A stretch of 64,000 nt of DNA from Vibrio brasiliensis LMG 20546 (GCF_000189255.1 NZ_AEVS01000071.1:124001-188000); one strand, 5' to 3'; counted from the first letter of the stretch, positions 8,001 to 16,772 are shown. Numbers and translations: made by a program. Notes: a model not told the origin generated them from the letters alone.

Positions 8001-9940
8001 TTTTCGAAGCCCGGCACCCAAGTCCAGTCAAACGTATCAATAGCATCGTCTGTAATACCATTGGTAGGCGCAGCAGGTGCATCCGGTGTCACTGTGTATC
8101 GCTTATCGTTACACAACAGACTACCGGCAGCGTTACTTGAACTAGCCGTCACACGCACACAGACCTGACTAATGCCGTAGATTTGATCGGGTATCGTTTG
8201 AGGGTTTTCTGTCACAGCCTGAAAGCTTTGACCACCATCTATCGATAGCTCATATAAACTCGCTTGCGGATAACCATCTACGGCCGTCCAGCCAAACTTG
8301 TTATTGGCATCGTCGACCTGAGGAAGTGTAGGTTGGACAGGCTTATTCAGAACTTTAGTAAACACTTGGTTGACAATCAGTTGCGAACCAAATGGTCTGG
8401 CGTCAGCGGAATTTGCTTTAACGCGGACTCGAATAGTGTCCGCTGCAATGTCGATGTTACCGACGCTATAGGGGTTAGAGGTCAATGGCTGCCAACCTGC
8501 CCCCAGGCTGACCTCGTAGTCGGCTAAGTTACTGAACCCATCTACAAGCTGGATCTCAAACAGGTCAGCATCATCATCGACACGAACAAGGTTAGGCGCG
8601 ATTGGCGCTGCTGGGGTGAGAGTCATTGGTACGCTTGAATTGACCCTATGCCCAGCTGGACGCGCTGAATTCATATCTTCACGCACGCGTAACTGAAGCG
8701 CGCCTGCCGGGATAGCCATATCAGCTAAAACTTGTGGTTTTGAATTAACGACTTGCCATGTTGTCCCACCATTCACAGTATATTCATAGTCTGTCAGCCG
8801 ACTAAAACCTGCCGAATGTATCCAGTCAAACCTATTTCTCGCATCATCGAGAACCAGATTGGTTGGCGCAGCCGGGACCTGAGTTTCAGTAAATGGTTTT
8901 GACGACTTTAAAGGCTTGCCCGCAGCAATAGACTTCTCTGGTTTTGCTGAAACACGAATCTGCACCGCTCCCTCGGCTTTGGCAACGGCTCCCACCAAGA
9001 TAGGTTTTTGCGTTACCGCCTGCCACGTGGCACCAGAATCTAGTGAGTATTCGTAATCTGACAGAGCCATAAATGGTTTTACCGGCTTCCAGTCAAACGA
9101 ATCGGCAGCATCATTAACAAGGCCATGCTTTGGTGCTCGAGGGACAGTAATGACCGCATCATTTTTGACATCTTGTTGGCTTATCTTAAGCTCATCGCGG
9201 TAATCAATCGCGATTTGATTCAGAGTATCCTCTGCACTTTGCGTACCTTGAGAGACTTTATCTGTAGTTGCTTTAATTGCGGCAACATCCAGACTTGCCA
9301 GGCGACTAAAGGAGCCTTTACGCGTAAGACTAAGTGTTACTTGTGATTCTTTCTGGCCTGATTGAATGACACGAGTGACAGCGCGAGCGAGCATATGAAC
9401 GTTACGGCTCTCTACACTAGAGCCAGCAACATAATCTGACTTAAGGACATTTACGGAAACATTCAGATCACTGGCAAGAGTTTGCGCAGCCTGCTCAAAA
9501 CTCTCACCGGACACTTCAGCCAGACTTGCAATTATTGATGTCATTGGGCTGATAATCGCTGACTGTGCTGCTGGTTGCTCGAGTGTATAGCCTGACTCTA
9601 TGGGTTGATTCGGATTATCCAAATCTATGGTTTGATACTCTATTGCTTCGACGAGAAGACGAATCCCTGAAGTGTCACCATCAATCGGTAGTTGATATCT
9701 GCCCTGCGAATTAGTCTGAACAACCGCACCGTCGCCACTATCACAGATAGAGTTCTGGTTTTTATCAAGACATACGTTGGCATTAACCAGATAACCATCC
9801 ATTACCACACCGGAAAGAGTCCGGCTAGCCGTAGGTTCAACTGCAGATGGTAGCTTACTGTCTGACTCACTGCCCCCACCACAACCGACAAGCGCGACAG
9901 ATATTGCTCCTGCCCCAAACTTTTTGACCAGAGATCCCAC
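5096..9940 (-). CDS. Giant repeat lipoprotein with C-terminal Lcl/DUF1566-like domains
   Basis: A 1614-residue predicted outer-membrane or surface lipoprotein. GTG 9940 is the start: GGAG lies seven bases before it and the lipobox VALVGC follows, cysteine 20. Residues about 40-110 resemble the GYLVNANVCLDKNQNSICDSGDG fold of Vibrio carboxypeptidase-regulatory-like domains. About residues 265-900 hold seven divergent repeats of roughly 90 residues (DDA..FDW ... DYE ... W..V..KP ... IRVR). A helical, Gln/Ala-rich region spans about 1050-1290. Two C-terminal blocks of about 150 residues (WEIPTVGELKALV; FSYWSSNSYDD; ARLVKRV) match the Lcl C-terminal/DUF1566 style. A partial third block is near 915-980. 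Lcl domains bind polysaccharides or host matrix in other proteins, so an adhesin role beside the pilus is likely but inferred. Confidence 0.8.
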   Translation of the reverse strand: MGSLVKKFGAGAISVALVGCGGGSESDSKLPSAVEPTASRTLSGVVMDGYLVNANVCLDKNQNSICDSGDGAVVQTNSQGRYQLPIDGDTSGIRLLVEAIEYQTIDLDNPNQPIESGYTLEQPAAQSAIISPMTSIIASLAEVSGESFEQAAQTLASDLNVSVNVLKSDYVAGSSVESRNVHMLARAVTRVIQSGQKESQVTLSLTRKGSFSRLASLDVAAIKATTDKVSQGTQSAEDTLNQIAIDYRDELKISQQDVKNDAVITVPRAPKHGLVNDAADSFDWKPVKPFMALSDYEYSLDSGATWQAVTQKPILVGAVAKAEGAVQIRVSAKPEKSIAAGKPLKSSKPFTETQVPAAPTNLVLDDARNRFDWIHSAGFSRLTDYEYTVNGGTTWQVVNSKPQVLADMAIPAGALQLRVREDMNSARPAGHRVNSSVPMTLTPAAPIAPNLVRVDDDADLFEIQLVDGFSNLADYEVSLGAGWQPLTSNPYSVGNIDIAADTIRVRVKANSADARPFGSQLIVNQVFTKVLNKPVQPTLPQVDDANNKFGWTAVDGYPQASLYELSIDGGQSFQAVTENPQTIPDQIYGISQVCVRVTASSSNAAGSLLCNDKRYTVTPDAPAAPTNGITDDAIDTFDWTWVPGFENTTDYEVNIESGGWDPVATKPVALEDRAYAQRSIQVRVKANPVDGRPEGGIVSNDLALTKRPDAPAAPTGLVVDDAANTLDWTKVTGFDSEAMYEWSANNGSSWSQVKTKPIVVGDIDKAAGSVHIRVRANASNGMPAGASASNRQPFTQAPKIHPPASALVRVEDRVTTNMVDWEYVEFNGVSYDQPHHYEFTNDQGATWQTASAKPQFIGPQAYANSDVAIRVRKNAILGRSNDVGEPLWFDADNATGQFAVVQYVPMLTSGEVADVKAFNRWISSNFECIAEYDTQGKGEPVFWTRGHNTSSADSVDVSTIDDCGISEWTLLSVDEAVQLTQRLSSSIPLFAQEMMVSTGDSVWAEDSSGLIVSVKDGLTPSNRWSSYPHVKWQLPGSDKLLANASKQVSALSATLTAQNNQLVQAQQALTDWVRDNQNGSKSYPTLASEARSQQASLDSIIKQWDVTRESTITTLAKLRFEASAIQSRADADSVSLMSKVSEYQRQYVQLESNYMAMNSLVESNTFAAKLADFQQHSVQMANADATLANGSAGLEIHQATLAFFETMSMIESDYKGIKALKQALSNSLLGLDPHFADLITSINELLDELHTVSEQNDLDSLAATALEGLRRAHQAGYQVSESAALIDGRFAKIDMLGRFLPKSATYAQGWRCVKDTSAIGNQRLWTLLQDGHPNGVDNVAYQNEDAEKPSLLGANGYLEQANTAVLCGVPDWEIPTVGELKALVSVNIAGVKNGGDTLDVSVFPHHRALLPEYDKSSSKGGKEFSYWSSNSYDDNDQYAYQFGSKYSYADRSGYNRSESQLNENYMLARLVKRVPVEWEFLSDSGATVADRASAQCVKNVATGETWQLFQPDASSRFLSYQDIKAELQNFVDSTVCGKSNWTLTSANELVNLAVYRDSIFTDIEVAYSGYPAQLKYVTAASDNSLLELVDASDSEVSTAYHYSHYSYLYRFTAK
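7255..9150 (-). repeat. Seven-fold protein-level repeat of about 90 residues
   Basis: Seven consecutive units inside the giant lipoprotein share a DDA..FDW opening, an SxYE core, W.....KP, and an IRVRxxA strand. They differ substantially at DNA level, so this is an old, diverged array of beta-sandwich-like domains rather than a recent tandem duplication. Repeat boundaries are approximate. Confidence 0.7.
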
Positions 9941-9994
9941 CGTTCAACTCCAAATTTACCAATCAATCACAAAATCGAGCCGAGATACTAATTT

Positions 9995-10021
9995 AAATGA
10001 TATTTATTATCAATATCATTT
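9995..10021. promoter_or_regulatory. Fur-box-like palindrome in the divergent promoter region
   Basis: Two perfect 10-base arms, AAATGATATT and AATATCATTT, flank TATTATC. The inner 19 bases GATATTTATTATCAATATC match the classical Fur box GATAATGATAATCATTATC at 15 of 19 positions. The site lies about 55 bases before the GTG of the giant lipoprotein/tad cluster and about 80 bases before the divergent lipoprotein gene. Iron repression of one or both units is inferred. Confidence 0.5.
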
Positions 10022-10101
10022 GATCTTTTATTTTGCATAATGATTAAATAGTAGAGATAAATACTAACTTAATTACGTACTGTTAAAATTATTGGTTATA
10101 T

Positions 10102-12162
10102 ATGCTCAAAAAACACTCACTATGCAATCTGGCACTTAGCATATCCGGAGCGCTACTACTTTCTGCTTGTGGTGGAGGTTCTGGGGATTCAGATTCAGCA
10201 CAAACTTCATCAAACGTTTACCGCTACTCGAATTTAACTCCATGTGCAGACACAGATTCAGATGGCACTTGCAGTACATACGAACAACAGATTGCCTTCA
10301 CAGGCGACTACGCTAATATTGTTAACGATGATGGTGCTATCCTCACGGCACCAAAGGGGGCCGATCTGGTCTCTCCTTTCACGACTCTGATCCACAGTGA
10401 AATGCTGTTTAACCCAACGTTAAATGGAGAGCCAGCACAAGCTTCATCCTATCTGCAGACTGCTCTCGGAGACAAAGTCGGGGTCAACTTTTCAACCGCT
10501 TCGTCTACGCAAGGACCTAAAGAGCAAACAGAAACCTTACTGCAATCTTTGCGTCAAGCTCAGACACAAGGTGAACATGGTCCAATGCTCAACATCGCCC
10601 ATGCACTGGATGTAATGATTGCCAACCAAACCCTTGATTTATCAGGATTTGATCTCAGAAATGAGCCAAACAGACACGTATCGCTTGATGGTCAGCTATT
10701 CATTCATGGCTCGCAAACTGATAGCTCGTTGACTGAGGCAAAATCTGTTGCATTTAACCCAGCAAACAACAAGATTGTGTTGGTAGATTCTGCGGAAAGT
10801 GTTAAACAAATAGACATCACCAACACCAACACCAATAGCTTTGAGGTAGCAGAACTTCAGGCGGCACGTCAACTTCAGGAGGAGCTTCAGTTTGATGCCT
10901 ACTCGTCAGCCTCATCTCACGATGATGACGATGATGATGACGATCACTATGACTGGGAAACCATTCTTGACCTTTTGGGACAACAAGCACAAGAGCATAA
11001 ACTGGTTCAAATAGTACCTGCTCTGAACAGTGTACAGAGTTACAAGCTTTACCAGCCAAAGAACAGCTACAGCAGTAATAACAGTAAAACCTGTACTAAG
11101 GTGAGTGCGGAAAGTTCAAGCGGCGTTTTCTTAGCCAGTCTTTACGAAAACAAACCTCAGGCAGCTAGCCACACTCAAAAGATAGATGCTTACGCGAGTG
11201 CATCCGGCAGTGTTCCCTTGCCTAAGCCTAAACCTACTCCGATCCCTAAGACTACGGACAAAAGAGCAAAGGGTTGTTTCAATGACAACTTTAATTGGAT
11301 AAAACCTCTTTATTCACAAAACGTTATTCTGGCGGAACTCGACGGTGGCTATAGCAGCCCTGACCAGCTTCGCAGATTAAAAGCTGATTCCCTGTCAATG
11401 GGGAGTGAGAGTTTTGCATTAAGCTCGACACAAAATGTGGTGGTTCCGTCACTTGATGAAACAGAGCTGCTCGTGGTGGATGACGGCGGAAGTGGTAATG
11501 CAGTCTTACTCAACTCACGCACACTTCGAGAGACAAGACCAGCAACTATTGCCGTGACCAACGCATCGACCGCAACCTTTGCTGCAAATAATCAACTCTT
11601 GTTTGGCCTGAAGTCGAATAAGATTATTTGGGTTGAAAAAACAACCGCTGCGACTCAACTCGCTTCACTGGATGTGGATAGTACGGTACGCATTTTGAAA
11701 ACGTCTCCGAATGGCGAGTATTCTGCCGCAGTAACCAACAATGCACTATACGTTCTCAATAATAAATCTCGCACCAAGGTTAAAAAAGTGACACTTGTGG
11801 GTAGCGATGTCAAAGAGTTGTTCGTCCTTAACAATAAGGCTGTGACAGTGCATAGTGGTGGTCTTAATTACGTCCAGTTTAGCGATATTTCCGGTCCAAA
11901 ACTTAAGGTCGCAGCGCAACTCATGACCAGTTCATTTAAAGATGAATGGGCAGAGATCCCCGGTATGGATTGGGGACCTAGACGCCTCTCTAATATCCTT
12001 GAAATGAAGGGGGTTTCAGAATCGGTCTATAACCAGTTTTTGCAAATCGATATCGAATGGTTGCCAACGAACGCCTCACAAGTGAGTGAGGTCACTGGTG
12101 TCAATATTAGTGGATTAGAGCGTGGGACCTGGGTAACTCTCGGTAAGGACCTCAAGCCTTAA
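10102..12162 (+). CDS. Large lipoprotein of unknown function with an aspartate run
   Basis: A 686-residue predicted lipoprotein: MLKKHSLCNLALSISGALLLSAC, cysteine 23, followed by GGGSGDSDS. I do not recognise the family. After the anchor comes ADTDSDGTCSTYEQQ, resembling the N-terminal part of the neighbouring giant lipoprotein. An eight-aspartate run flanked by His lies near residues 273-284. The C-terminal 270 residues look like beta-propeller repeats (LNSRTLRETRPATIAV, RILKTSPNGEYSAAVTNNALYVLNN). No clear ribosome binding site precedes the ATG. It diverges from the tad cluster across the Fur-like site, which suggests a related surface role, possibly as a partner of the giant lipoprotein. 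That is inference. Confidence 0.75.
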   Translation: MLKKHSLCNLALSISGALLLSACGGGSGDSDSAQTSSNVYRYSNLTPCADTDSDGTCSTYEQQIAFTGDYANIVNDDGAILTAPKGADLVSPFTTLIHSEMLFNPTLNGEPAQASSYLQTALGDKVGVNFSTASSTQGPKEQTETLLQSLRQAQTQGEHGPMLNIAHALDVMIANQTLDLSGFDLRNEPNRHVSLDGQLFIHGSQTDSSLTEAKSVAFNPANNKIVLVDSAESVKQIDITNTNTNSFEVAELQAARQLQEELQFDAYSSASSHDDDDDDDDHYDWETILDLLGQQAQEHKLVQIVPALNSVQSYKLYQPKNSYSSNNSKTCTKVSAESSSGVFLASLYENKPQAASHTQKIDAYASASGSVPLPKPKPTPIPKTTDKRAKGCFNDNFNWIKPLYSQNVILAELDGGYSSPDQLRRLKADSLSMGSESFALSSTQNVVVPSLDETELLVVDDGGSGNAVLLNSRTLRETRPATIAVTNASTATFAANNQLLFGLKSNKIIWVEKTTAATQLASLDVDSTVRILKTSPNGEYSAAVTNNALYVLNNKSRTKVKKVTLVGSDVKELFVLNNKAVTVHSGGLNYVQFSDISGPKLKVAAQLMTSSFKDEWAEIPGMDWGPRRLSNILEMKGVSESVYNQFLQIDIEWLPTNASQVSEVTGVNISGLERGTWVTLGKDLKP

Positions 12163-12187
12163 TGACATTGCTCTTCTAAACATAATA

Positions 12188-12219
12188 AAAAGCCGCGTAT
12201 CCTAAGCTACGCGGCTTTT
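12188..12219. terminator. Bidirectional intrinsic terminator
   Basis: AAAAGCCGCGTA pairs with TACGCGGCTTTT around an 8-base loop, with A and T runs on either side. It serves the 686-residue lipoprotein gene (plus) and the M28 peptidase gene (minus). Confidence 0.85.
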
Positions 12220-12243
12220 GTTATATTTCAGACTCAGAAACGA

Positions 12244-14031
12244 TTACTCACGATCCTGGTCAAAATCGCCATGGAAATGGTCATGATCCGACACGCTGTC
12301 CGCCGCTTTTAGCTTATCCCCGACGCGAAGCTTGTCAGCAGGAGCAATCTGAACATCCATTGCACGCATTGTGCTTACTGGCTCAGCCTGCTGCTCTGGG
12401 AACACTGGCTGGCTAAATGCGTAGAAGGTTGTCACATAGGCAAGTGACTGAGTGTTTACATATAGCGCCGTCTGGCTAATGTTGTTCAGGTCGTCACACG
12501 CCTGGTGATAACATTTGTCGTAAGCCACATCAATTTCGCCACCAAACTGTTCAACTTCCTCAGCAGATTTCACGTTTTCCGCCCCCGTAAACAGGCCACC
12601 AAACGCCACGCCCCAATCGGCGAACCCTGCATAGTCAGAACGCTTAGATAGTGCTTGCGGCACAGTAGAGTGTGACTTATTACTAAAGAATCTGTTGAAA
12701 GTAGATTCAATATCCGATGTACCGTATGGAGGCTCGAAATCCCCAGTGTACGCGTTATCCGGGCTATCCTTGGTATCGGACAAATCGCCATCCATCACGC
12801 CAAAGATATAGTTTGGCGACCCAATCATATCGAAGTTGAGGTAGAGCTTAACCTTATTCAACTCGTAGTAACGGGCATCGACAAGGTCTAGCTGTTCAGG
12901 CGTTAACTGACTTGGATCGTCAAGACCCAGCTCTTTAAGGATTTCTTGTTCAGCCTGAGCACGAAGTGGGGCAAACAGATCATTTGTGTAGTATTCAGAG
13001 CCGACCAGACCCGCTTCCTCTGCTGCCCACCATGCAAAGCGTACTTTATTCTTCACCGGTGCCTTAAGGTCTGCAAGTGTCACTGCGTATTCAAGCAGGC
13101 CTGCTGTACCAGAGCCATTATCGTTAATACCAGGGCCTTCCGGAACAGAATCAAGGTGAGCCCCTAACATAATCACCTGTTCCTCATCGCCACCTTTAGT
13201 TTCTGCGATGATGTTTTGCGTTAACACGACTTCATCTTCAACATCGACCTGAAGGTTAACGGGCACTGCACTTGTCTGACTTAGCTCGTACCACTGTTTA
13301 CCTAACTCATAACGAGCCCCAAAAGCCGGGATAACCGCTGTACTATCATTACCTAGAGTTCCGTTTACCACACTGGTACGGCCCTCTGCATTGCCTTGGT
13401 TAAAGACGATCACCCCTTTAGCACCAGCGTTTTGCGCATTGACGACCTTAGTACTGAAACTACAACCGCCTCGCTGAATAACGGCAATCTTATTGGTGAT
13501 ATCTTTACCGCTAAAGTCCGAAGATTCACACCCATCGGTATCATCGTAATCTGGCGCATCGAATCTAAAGTCTGGAGTAACGAAAGCGACTTCTTCAGCC
13601 AGTGGGCCATTTGATTTACCTGAGTAAGACATCACAGCAAAGTCTGCTTCGACGCCTTCCCCTGCGTTTCTGACGCTAACCAGATCCACACCATTAACGT
13701 TTAGCGAAGTGCCCGCAAGCTCTTCCCACGCCCTAAAATCAAATTCTTGTATCGAAACCTGGTAGTCGTGCTCACGCATAGTATCGACAATATAGTCTAA
13801 CGACTGCGCGTAACCTTCAGTGCCGGCTGCACGAGTGACGGAACTGCCATCACTGGTTTTAGAAGCTCTACCTTCTAACTCGACTAAGTGCTCGACCACT
13901 TCGTCACGGTCAATTTTACTACTGACGTATTTTGCTGCTTTTTCCGGATCATCCCAGTAACACCCTGAGAGTAGGGTTGAACTGATAACCGTCGCGAGCA
14001 TAGTTTTTGTTGTTGTGATGCTTACTTGCAT
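12244..14031 (-). CDS. M28-family zinc aminopeptidase with PA domain, lipoprotein
   Basis: A 595-residue exopeptidase. Lipobox STLLSGC puts the anchor cysteine at 24. A protease-associated domain is visible (DFSGKDITNKIAVIQRGGCSFSTKVVNAQNAGAKGVIVFNQ). The M28 catalytic domain follows with GAHLDSVPEGPGINDNGSG (His and Asp zinc ligands), AEEAGLVGSEYY (catalytic and ligand Glu) and NFDMIGSPN. The family removes N-terminal residues from peptides; this one should act in the periplasm or at the cell surface. AAGGAG lies before the ATG. The C-terminus is rich in Asp and His (DSVSDHDHFHGDFDQDRE), which is unusual. Confidence 0.88.
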   Translation of the reverse strand: MQVSITTTKTMLATVISSTLLSGCYWDDPEKAAKYVSSKIDRDEVVEHLVELEGRASKTSDGSSVTRAAGTEGYAQSLDYIVDTMREHDYQVSIQEFDFRAWEELAGTSLNVNGVDLVSVRNAGEGVEADFAVMSYSGKSNGPLAEEVAFVTPDFRFDAPDYDDTDGCESSDFSGKDITNKIAVIQRGGCSFSTKVVNAQNAGAKGVIVFNQGNAEGRTSVVNGTLGNDSTAVIPAFGARYELGKQWYELSQTSAVPVNLQVDVEDEVVLTQNIIAETKGGDEEQVIMLGAHLDSVPEGPGINDNGSGTAGLLEYAVTLADLKAPVKNKVRFAWWAAEEAGLVGSEYYTNDLFAPLRAQAEQEILKELGLDDPSQLTPEQLDLVDARYYELNKVKLYLNFDMIGSPNYIFGVMDGDLSDTKDSPDNAYTGDFEPPYGTSDIESTFNRFFSNKSHSTVPQALSKRSDYAGFADWGVAFGGLFTGAENVKSAEEVEQFGGEIDVAYDKCYHQACDDLNNISQTALYVNTQSLAYVTTFYAFSQPVFPEQQAEPVSTMRAMDVQIAPADKLRVGDKLKAADSVSDHDHFHGDFDQDRE

Positions 14032-14478
14032 TTGTGACTCCTTATATTAAACCGCGAACATATAGTTGCCGAACAATAAAGGTTATGAAAATGTTAAATA
14101 TAAATTATGTTAATTAAATGGAGCGATATCATATTCGTCATTTTTATTAGATTTATTAATTACATATGTAATCGAATTGCAATCACAGAACCAACATAAA
14201 TGATTATTTACCTGCCAGAACTGTAACCTAATTAGTTCCGACTAAACCTACACATAAGGGCTAATCTTACGGTCTACAAAGACTGATCTCGGAGTAGTCT
14301 CATCGCACTAGCAGCGAGTAAATATCGCCTTAGTATGAAATTTTTCACTCACCTGCCCTTTCTTTAGCTGAGTAGCATTTAGAAATTGTGTGAATTCCAG
14401 ATCGCTACTGATGACTGCAAGCAATGATTTGCATCCGTTTTAAACATCGTTTTTAGCGATAGGTAGTTTGGAAGAGTG
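14032..14478. other. Intergenic region with a perfect 14-bp palindrome
   Basis: About 450 AT-rich bases between divergent genes. The one notable element is ATTACATATGTAAT at 14159-14172, a perfect palindrome about 130 bases before the peptidase start, which could be an operator. I see no RNA gene or convincing small ORF. A phosphate (Pho) box that might be expected before an olsF operon was not found. Confidence 0.4.
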
Positions 14479-15081
14479 ATGACAGAAATAACCGCCACAA
14501 TCGAAGCCTGGTTACTGCAAACTAATGTGACCTTAACCATGCTGTTTCTTGGCGTCGTTTTACTCTCCTACCTATTGGAGGATTTGGCAATTGTAACTGC
14601 AGCGACCTTGGCCGTAGAGCAAGCAATGCCCACCTCTGTTGCACTGTTGGCCATTTTTGTTGGCATCAGCACTGGCGATCTGGGCCTTTACCTGCTTGGA
14701 AAACTTGCGCAACGAGTTCGGTTTCTACGCTATCGCCTGTTTCGTTACCAGCGCGCTAGAAGCATGCGACGTAAATTACACCATAAAGCCTTTATCACCC
14801 TATTCATCATCCGGTTCATTCCCGGTTTAAGAACCATTGGATTCACTCTAAGTGGTTTTCTTGATGTGCCAAAAACTAAGTTTTTCCTCGCAGTAATCAC
14901 TGCTACTGCTCTATGGACGCTGATCGTTTTTGGTTCTTTTTTTCAACTTGGCAACGCGCAATGGCTACAGGACAGTCAGACAGGTTGGTTACTGGTTCCG
15001 TTCGGAATTTGCCTAATGCTATTGCTTAACAAACTGATTTCCAGAGTACTTTTAAGGGATGCGTATGACACAGCTCGCTAA
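14479..15081 (+). CDS. DedA-family membrane protein
   Basis: A 200-residue polytopic protein. It shows the DedA signature FIIRFIPGLRTIGFTLSG near residues 108-125, preceded by SYLLEDLAIVTAA and ISTGDLGLYLLG. Several hydrophobic segments follow to the end. DedA proteins are linked to flipping or recycling of lipid carriers such as undecaprenyl phosphate and phosphatidylethanolamine. ATG 14479 follows GGAAGAG; a GTG three bases earlier is possible. It opens a seven-gene operon ending in an ornithine-lipid acyltransferase and overlaps the next gene. Confidence 0.85.
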   Translation: MTEITATIEAWLLQTNVTLTMLFLGVVLLSYLLEDLAIVTAATLAVEQAMPTSVALLAIFVGISTGDLGLYLLGKLAQRVRFLRYRLFRYQRARSMRRKLHHKAFITLFIIRFIPGLRTIGFTLSGFLDVPKTKFFLAVITATALWTLIVFGSFFQLGNAQWLQDSQTGWLLVPFGICLMLLLNKLISRVLLRDAYDTAR

Positions 15082-16195
15082 CATAGAAATGATTCCACAA
15101 GGGATGGTCAACGCGGGTATGCCCGTTCTCCACCAGCCTAAACGCATTATTTCTCCGTTTGAATTCTTGCCTGCATGGTTTTTCTATGCGCCCGTCGTCG
15201 TGCAAAGTGCCGCGCTCAGCGTTATCCATCGTGATTGGGCATTGCCATTAATTGCCAACCCAGCCATCAAACTCAGTGGCATGGTCGGCGAGTCAAAACA
15301 CGATATTTTCACTTCAGCGGGTAAAGAGACTAAGCAGTGGATTTTGCCATTTATCACTTTGACCAAAGGTCACCAACCTAGCCAAGAGTTATTAGCCGAC
15401 GCTAAACATCGGCTGCTAGACGCTAAGCTCACTTATCCTCTGGTCGCAAAGCCCGACTTGGGCTGTCGTGGTGTCGGCGTAAAGCTCATTCATAGCGATG
15501 CTCAGTTAAAAGATTACATCGAAAGCTTCCCGGTTTCGGGTCGTTTTCTGCTGCAACAGAAGTCTCAATACAGTGCCGAAGCTGGCGTGTTTTATGTAAG
15601 GCAGCCGGGCGAAGCGCGCGGAAAGATCATATCAATCACATTGAAGTATTCGCCTCGAGTCATCGGCGATGGTAAATCGACATTAAAACAGCTCATTGAG
15701 CAGTGTCCTCGCGCTGGCAAGTTGCAGCACCTTTATCTGCCACGCCACCAACAACAACTCGATGTCGTAATACCCGCTAAAGACGAGTTTCAGTTGGCGT
15801 TTGCTGGCAGTCATTCGCGAGGCGCTATATTCCGAGACGGCAACCAATTCATTACTCAAGCTCTGGAACAAAAACTGGATGAGGTTCTTGGTGATTTCGA
15901 AGGCTTTAATTTCGGCCGGCTCGATATCAAGTTCCGCGATATTCACACTCTGATGAATGGCGAGCTATTCGACATTTTAGAGATCAATGGCGCCAGCAGT
16001 GAAGCCGCCCACATTTGGGATAGTGACACACCTCTGAGCGATATTTTTTCGACCCTTTTAAAGCAGTATCGCCTGCTCTATCAGATTGGTTCTAAACACA
16101 AGAAGCAAGGTTATCGCACCCCAACACTTGGCGCATTGCTGCAAGCCTGGAAAGAAGAAAAGCGCTTAACCCAACTTTACCCGATGACCGATTAA
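15065..16195 (+). CDS. ATP-grasp ligase-like protein
   Basis: A 376-residue ATP-grasp fold protein. Visible motifs are YPLVAKPDLGCRGVGVKLI (ATP-binding lysine and glycine-rich loop), FLLQQKS, GRLDIKFRDIHTLMNGELFDILEINGASSEAAHIWD (metal-binding D, E and N). Such enzymes join a carboxylate to an amine or thiol through an acyl phosphate; the substrate here is unknown. ATG 15065 has AGGGA at a good distance; ATG 15059 has none. It overlaps dedA by 17 bases, showing coupling. An acyl- or amino-acid-ligating role with lipids would fit its place between DedA and OlsF but is inference. Confidence 0.8.
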   Translation: MTQLANIEMIPQGMVNAGMPVLHQPKRIISPFEFLPAWFFYAPVVVQSAALSVIHRDWALPLIANPAIKLSGMVGESKHDIFTSAGKETKQWILPFITLTKGHQPSQELLADAKHRLLDAKLTYPLVAKPDLGCRGVGVKLIHSDAQLKDYIESFPVSGRFLLQQKSQYSAEAGVFYVRQPGEARGKIISITLKYSPRVIGDGKSTLKQLIEQCPRAGKLQHLYLPRHQQQLDVVIPAKDEFQLAFAGSHSRGAIFRDGNQFITQALEQKLDEVLGDFEGFNFGRLDIKFRDIHTLMNGELFDILEINGASSEAAHIWDSDTPLSDIFSTLLKQYRLLYQIGSKHKKQGYRTPTLGALLQAWKEEKRLTQLYPMTD

Positions 16196-16221
16196 CTCGC
16201 TGCTTAGCTTAGGAATAGAAG

Positions 16222-16770
16222 ATGAAAAATATAACGACACACCCAAACGCACATGAGCAGATACACGCTTCTCAAGCGATCGTGGGTTGCATCGAAACCC
16301 TGAATCAGGGCTACCAGTTTCTCGAATCACTCAACGAAGAAGATTACGTCTATATCGCTCACCCTCATGTCAGCAGCTCAATTGGAGAACATTTTCGCCA
16401 CTGGCTGGATCTGTTCCACGCAATCAGGCTTGAGCCAACGACAATCGACTACAACGTCCGTCGCCGTGGTCATAGCGTAGAACGTCAGCTTGAAGTCGCT
16501 AAGCAGGAGATCCGTGAATTGATCGAGTGGCTATTTAAGTTGCCGTCAAATCAGCTCAATCGAACCGTAAGCGTCGAGACGGAAGTTATGCTTTCGCAAA
16601 CTCATGTCGAAGAAGTTTCTTCCACTTTAGTTCGCGAGCTGACCTTTGCTGCGCTTCACGCCACTCATCACTTTGCGATGGCGAAAGTGGTCGCCTCAAT
16701 CCGTGGTCTGGACTCAGACAGGCACTTTGGCGTTGCACCAACAACAGCAACTTATCAAAGGGCTCAATAG
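16222..16770 (+). CDS. DinB-like metal-binding four-helix protein
   Basis: A 182-residue protein matching DinB/YfiT-like folds. It has histidines in GEHFRHWLDLFHA near residue 55 and HATHHFAMAKV near 150, positioned to bind a divalent metal. The family includes thiol-dependent enzymes and detoxifying hydrolases. No substrate can be read from the sequence. AGGA precedes the ATG. It is the third gene of the operon, 26 bases after the ATP-grasp gene. Confidence 0.7.
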   Translation: MKNITTHPNAHEQIHASQAIVGCIETLNQGYQFLESLNEEDYVYIAHPHVSSSIGEHFRHWLDLFHAIRLEPTTIDYNVRRRGHSVERQLEVAKQEIRELIEWLFKLPSNQLNRTVSVETEVMLSQTHVEEVSSTLVRELTFAALHATHHFAMAKVVASIRGLDSDRHFGVAPTTATYQRAQ

Positions 16771-16772
16771 CG

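Noticed and set aside
7255..9150. Recent tandem DNA duplication in the giant lipoprotein
   Set aside because: The seven units are similar only at protein level and clearly diverged in DNA.
14200..14478. Pho box upstream of the dedA-olsF operon
   Set aside because: A stretch near CTGCCAGAACTGTAAC has some resemblance but too many mismatches to claim.
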